This document shows, piece after piece, positions 47,492-51,266 of a DNA stretch of 51,266 nt (positions are counted from its first letter, which is position 1; every line of letters begins with the position of its first letter). The translations under genes and the position numbers were made by a program. The notes under the pieces were generated by a model. It was not told the origin of the DNA. It was given only the letters and a program-made list of their open reading frames with translations, and searched no databases. Source of the DNA: a virus; the IMG/VR virus record IMGVR_UViG_3300011116_001197, positions 1 to 51,266 of that record. One strand, written 5' to 3'.

Positions 47492-50400
47492 ATGGCAAAC
47501 TCAGTAGACTTTCGTGCAGACCAAGTACAAGTAAACAAACTTATTGCAACAGGAAGCAACGCAGGATCAACCGAAGCAATTCTTGTATATGGTATCACAA
47601 ACCAAACATCTCCACTAAACCAAGGCAACATAGATGCTACCAAGTTTCCAACAGGAAGCATTGGTTCTGATGTTTTCCTGTATGTGTCTGGTGGTATTGG
47701 TGGTAAAAATGTTCCCGGTGGAGCTATCTCAGTATTCGGCGGTGATCTCCACGTTTCTGGTGGTCTTACCGTTGATGGTCCGTTTGGTGGAACAATCGCA
47801 AACGCTATTAATGCTCTTACCGCAAGTCTTGTTTCTGGCTCTGTTATTGCTCTTACACCAATCACAGGAACTCTCAGTGGAACTCTTGGTGGTCTACCAT
47901 TCATCATCGCCGGTCCAAACGTAAGAACAAACTATTATGAATCAACTGGGCAATGGGCTGTAACAGCTTCTCTTACAGGCGCTGGAGTAACTCCCGGTGG
48001 AGCAGATGGTCAGATCCAATGGAATAATACAAACAACTTTGATGGACTCTCTGTTCTAACCTTTGATGGTTCAACACTTCAAGGAACAGGTAGTTTCTCT
48101 GGTAGTTTTCAAGGAACATTCTCTGGTGTAGCCGCAAATGCTGTAACTGCTTCATTTGCAACCACAGCAAGTTTTGCTTCCCAAGCATTGTCATCCAGTT
48201 ATGCACATAATGCCTTATCAGCTTCTTATGCGGATAACGCTCTTTCGGCTAGTTATGCTTCTCAGGCATTATCAGCAAGCTATGCAGACAATGCTCTCTC
48301 AGCGTCTTATGCCTCACAAGCTCTTTCAGCTTCATATGCCGATAATGCACTATCCGCTTCGTATGCATCTCAAGCACTCTCAGCCTCCTACGCAGATAAT
48401 GCTCTTTCTGCATCTTACGCTTCTCAAGCCTTGTCGGCAAGTTATGCTGATAATGCACTTTCTGCCTCATATGCTTCACAAGCACTTTCTGCTAGCTATG
48501 CAGATTTTGCTCTCTCTGCTTCTCATGCTGATTATGCCGACGCAGCAGGAACAGCTTCTGTAGCTCTTTCAAGTATTCAATGGCAAGATGGTGGTAACAA
48601 ACTAGCTACAACCTCTTCTGTAGCCCTTGCTGGTGCTCTTGGAACAGGATACTTTGCTGATAACGTAGATCCAGCAATCAACTTGTTTGTGTCAGGCGCA
48701 GCCGTTATTGGTGGAAATCTTATTGTTTCTGGCGCTCTTGAAACAGATACAATCCTTGGTAACACACTTCAAGGTTCAAAAATAACAACAGATTATATTG
48801 AACTTGTAAATGTTGTTGATGAACCTGTTCCTTCAGTGAATGGAACATATCTTTATACTTCTGGTTCAACAAACGATCTTTACATTGTTCATAACAATAG
48901 CGCACTAAACAAAACCAACTTCCGTTGGGTTGAAAACTCTCTTGGAACAGGTCTTCTTCAAGGTGGTATTCTTTCAACAGAGCCTGGAACAACAACATTC
49001 AGTGTAACCGCTGGTGAAGGTATCATCCTATCGTACAATGCTACGACTTCTTCTGTTCCAGATGCAACAATCAAAAAAGTTGATTGGAGTGCTTTTACAA
49101 GCCAATCTCTAACATACATCAGCAGTGACCCACAAACCTTTATTGGTATCAGTGACACAGGTGCATTGTTCCAACAAACAACACCATTTACTGCTGACCA
49201 ATACGCTCTTTATATTCTACTTGGTCGTGTTCTACATGTTTCTGGAGCAACAACATATGGCATAGCAAACCAACCAAGAGTTGCGTATGGTCAATCAAGC
49301 TGGAACGGAGACTTTGCTCGTTCGTTCGGTCCTCTAAAACTTTCTGGCCACGTTCTTGCAGCATCTGGTTCAAGTCTCAGTCTTGTAAAAACAGGTGGTT
49401 CTGCATATGTTGAAGGTAAGAACTACGCTGTAGATCCAAACAACCCAAACGTTGTTCTTCCATCTTCTGACGGTCCAGTTACTGTTTCTAAACTTTTCCG
49501 TCAATATGTTTCTGGATCAGATTCAACCGCTATTATAATAGACACAAACGGTGGTACTGGTTTCACCGACATTGATCCAAACAACTATAACCCAAGCAAT
49601 GCAGGAACACTTACACCAGTAACTCCCGGTAGATTTACTATCCAAAGAGTTTATTGGGCTCCAAACAGCTCAACAAATGCTTTCTGGGTATATTACGGTA
49701 GCGGTGAATATAACTCACTTACAGAAGCTCAAGCAGGTATCCCAACAGAAATCTTCCAAGAAGGTACAAACACCATAGGTGCAACGATCCTTGTTGGAAA
49801 CATTCTGGTAGCAAGCGGAGCAACAGATCTATCAAATCCAGCACAAGCTCAGTTTGTTCAAGGTGGTTTGTTCCGTGGATCTGGAACAGGTATCGGTGGT
49901 GCCGGTGGTGCTACAGTTCCTGGTGGTCTTGACACCTACGTTCAGTTCAATGATGGTGGTAGTACATTCGGTGGTGATCCCGGCTTTACCTACAATAAGA
50001 CTACCAACACACTATCAGTTGAAAACATCACTTCAACAACTATAACAGCTTCAACTGGTATCTCTTCTTCTGGAACCTTGTCAGTTGGTGGCAACACAGT
50101 TCTTACAACTGTTACCGCATCAAATCTAAACATCACGGGAACCTTTACATCAGCAGGCCCTGTAATCGCTTCTGGGGGCCTTTCTGGGTCACTACAAAAA
50201 CTTGCTGATGGAAGTGATTATCTTGTTGCTGGACCGAATATAACGGTCAATACAGCCTCTAGCGGTCAAGTTTCTATCACTGGTTCTATTGGCGGTAGCG
50301 ATACTCAAATCCAATACAATAATAATGGTTTGTTTGGTGGAGTATCAACCCTTACCTATAATGGTTCACTCTTGCAAGGCACAGGTAGTTTCTCTGGTTC

Positions 50401-51266
50401 ATTTGCAGGAACTCTTGATGGTACAGCAAGTTATGCCACAAATGCTGGGGATGCAAGCACAGTAGGCGGTCAATCACTATCTGGTCTTGCTCAACTTAAT
50501 GTAAGCAACACATTTACACAGAATAATGTGTTTACAACAGCGACAGGTAGCTTTTCTGGCAGTTATCAAGGCGTGTTGACAGGAACAGCAAGTTATGCTT
50601 TGACTGCTACTTTTGCAGAAAACTCAAACTTGCTTGATGGTTTGCATTCATATCAGTACGCACAACTTGCAGCAAACAACACATTTGCTGGTGACAACAT
50701 CTTCCAGTTCGGTCTTTCTGGCTCTCTACAAAAACTTGCAGATGGAACACCTTATCTTGCAGCAGGACCAAACATCACAATCAACACAGCATCAAATGGT
50801 CAGGTAAGAATCACAGGTTCTATTGGAGGCACCAACACACAACTTCAATACAATAACAATGGATTGTTTGGTGGTGTATCTGTTCTTACATACAACGGAA
50901 CAACACTCCAAGGTACAGGTAGTTTTTCTGGTAGCTTCCAAGGCAACTTGACAGGTACAGCAAGTTTTGCTTCAAATGCTGGATTGTTGAACAACCTTGC
51001 TGACACGGCATTTGCTAAACTTGCTTCAGCAAATACATTCACACAAACAAACGCATTTGCAGCGGTGACAGCAACTTCAGTTTCTTCATCTGGAAACGTA
51101 TCTGCTCAAGGTAACTTGTTTGTTCAAGGAGCAACGCAGCTTACAGGTGCAGTAAACCTTGGCAGCACATTGTCTGCATCTGGTCAGATCTCAACAGCTA
51201 ACAATCTTCGTGTACAAGGAACAACACAGCTTACAGGCGCAGTAAACGTAGGTGGACAACTTACAG
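47492..51266 (+). CDS. Very large repetitive tail fibre protein (3' partial)
   Basis: At least 1258 residues, open to the window end. Order: N-terminal attachment module (VDFRADQVQVNKLI), GTLGGLPFIIAGPN link, 13-unit ALSASYA repeat (about residues 232-348), a ~350-residue module related to the 45342 protein (WNGDFARSFGPLKLSGHVL, GLDTYVQFNDGGSTFGG), then recurring GSLQKLADG / GPNITVNTASSGQV / IQYNNNGLFGG / LQGTGSFSGSFQG / GTASYA units. The same LFVQGATQLTGAVNL stretch as in 44316 appears near the end. Such repetitive strand-rich sequence is typical of trimeric phage fibres, with the tip beyond the window. Confidence 0.82.
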   Translation, partial: MANSVDFRADQVQVNKLIATGSNAGSTEAILVYGITNQTSPLNQGNIDATKFPTGSIGSDVFLYVSGGIGGKNVPGGAISVFGGDLHVSGGLTVDGPFGGTIANAINALTASLVSGSVIALTPITGTLSGTLGGLPFIIAGPNVRTNYYESTGQWAVTASLTGAGVTPGGADGQIQWNNTNNFDGLSVLTFDGSTLQGTGSFSGSFQGTFSGVAANAVTASFATTASFASQALSSSYAHNALSASYADNALSASYASQALSASYADNALSASYASQALSASYADNALSASYASQALSASYADNALSASYASQALSASYADNALSASYASQALSASYADFALSASHADYADAAGTASVALSSIQWQDGGNKLATTSSVALAGALGTGYFADNVDPAINLFVSGAAVIGGNLIVSGALETDTILGNTLQGSKITTDYIELVNVVDEPVPSVNGTYLYTSGSTNDLYIVHNNSALNKTNFRWVENSLGTGLLQGGILSTEPGTTTFSVTAGEGIILSYNATTSSVPDATIKKVDWSAFTSQSLTYISSDPQTFIGISDTGALFQQTTPFTADQYALYILLGRVLHVSGATTYGIANQPRVAYGQSSWNGDFARSFGPLKLSGHVLAASGSSLSLVKTGGSAYVEGKNYAVDPNNPNVVLPSSDGPVTVSKLFRQYVSGSDSTAIIIDTNGGTGFTDIDPNNYNPSNAGTLTPVTPGRFTIQRVYWAPNSSTNAFWVYYGSGEYNSLTEAQAGIPTEIFQEGTNTIGATILVGNILVASGATDLSNPAQAQFVQGGLFRGSGTGIGGAGGATVPGGLDTYVQFNDGGSTFGGDPGFTYNKTTNTLSVENITSTTITASTGISSSGTLSVGGNTVLTTVTASNLNITGTFTSAGPVIASGGLSGSLQKLADGSDYLVAGPNITVNTASSGQVSITGSIGGSDTQIQYNNNGLFGGVSTLTYNGSLLQGTGSFSGSFAGTLDGTASYATNAGDASTVGGQSLSGLAQLNVSNTFTQNNVFTTATGSFSGSYQGVLTGTASYALTATFAENSNLLDGLHSYQYAQLAANNTFAGDNIFQFGLSGSLQKLADGTPYLAAGPNITINTASNGQVRITGSIGGTNTQLQYNNNGLFGGVSVLTYNGTTLQGTGSFSGSFQGNLTGTASFASNAGLLNNLADTAFAKLASANTFTQTNAFAAVTATSVSSSGNVSAQGNLFVQGATQLTGAVNLGSTLSASGQISTANNLRVQGTTQLTGAVNVGGQLT
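48185..48535 (+). repeat. 13 tandem 27-bp coding repeats (ALSASYADN / ALSASYASQ)
   Basis: Thirteen consecutive 9-residue units; for most of the array DN- and SQ-ending units alternate, giving a 54-bp higher-order period. DNA copies differ mostly at synonymous positions while the protein is almost constant. Confidence 0.95.

Noticed and set aside
47401-47907. 168-residue minus-strand ORF at the start of the large fibre gene
   Set aside because: Covers the fibre N terminus and its promoter region; the plus-strand module is shared with 42100, so the antisense frame is a shadow.
48185-48535. CRISPR array
   Set aside because: Repeats are contiguous, in frame, without spacers, and encode a regular fibre segment.
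1-51266. tRNA genes
   Set aside because: No cloverleaf with CCA-type acceptor and TTCGANTC arm was noticed by eye; a tRNAscan run would be decisive.

Overview
The window is a stretch of a large tailed (myovirus-type) bacteriophage genome, AT-rich and almost wholly coding. A T4-like virion core is recognisable: the C-terminal part of a gp23-like major capsid protein, gp13/gp14/gp15-like neck and tail-completion proteins, two tandem very long tail sheath proteins, a gp19-like tail tube and, at the far end, a family of large repetitive fibre proteins. The proteins are far from T4 itself. The host cannot be read directly; a pilin-like gene of a type common in Myxococcota/Bdellovibrionota-like bacteria is only a weak hint.

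Layout. 2-4749: capsid protein, an HNH gene on the minus strand, a large multi-domain nucleotidyltransferase-like gene split by an in-frame TGA, and a small basic/acidic protein. 4819-17082: HAD phosphatase (minus), then neck, tail-completion, sheath 1, sheath 2 and tube. 17124-23015: small and unknown genes plus a histone-deacetylase-family enzyme and a second HNH gene. 20134-26708 (minus-strand genes): small unknown proteins, adenylosuccinate synthase (purA) and a PD-(D/E)XK endonuclease that has displaced the first codons of purA. 26829-29712: putative ADP-ribosyltransferase, a small acidic protein, an Fe/Mn superoxide dismutase-like protein and partners, several with T4-type capsid-targeting N termini. 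29718-33367: lysis region (spanin-like pair, holin candidate, amidase endolysin) with a Flp/Tad-type pilin-like gene inside it. 33647-38866 (mostly minus): probable early genes, including a nuclease-like protein, a YkuK-type RNase H-fold protein, a YkgJ-type cysteine-cluster protein and a degenerate GroEL-like chaperonin. 38913-41268: coiled-coil membrane protein, Hc1-like histone-like protein and PIN-PhoH ATPase. 41371-51266: structural and fibre genes with HAEG head repeats and ALSASYA repeats; the last gene runs off the window.

Regulation. Most plus-strand genes or operons are preceded by an AT-rich octamer of consensus CTANTTAT (usually CTATTTAT or CTACTTATA), the best candidate for a late promoter. 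In several places it ends only 3-5 nt before the ATG, predicting leaderless mRNAs. Minus-strand genes mostly lack it and some carry sigma70-like boxes, suggesting plus = late and minus = early/middle. Hairpins overlap ribosome-binding sites at several starts; the clearest covers the endolysin SD and has the late-promoter octamer in its loop, the logic known for T4 gene e.

Most interesting points: the degenerate chaperonin, the pilin-like gene in the lysis region, the purA-displacing endonuclease, the endolysin switch, the shared capsid-targeting-like N termini on enzymes that could be injected (ADP-ribosyltransferase, superoxide dismutase), and the in-frame stop in the large nucleotidyltransferase gene. 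All functional calls rest on reading motifs by eye; none has been checked by database search.
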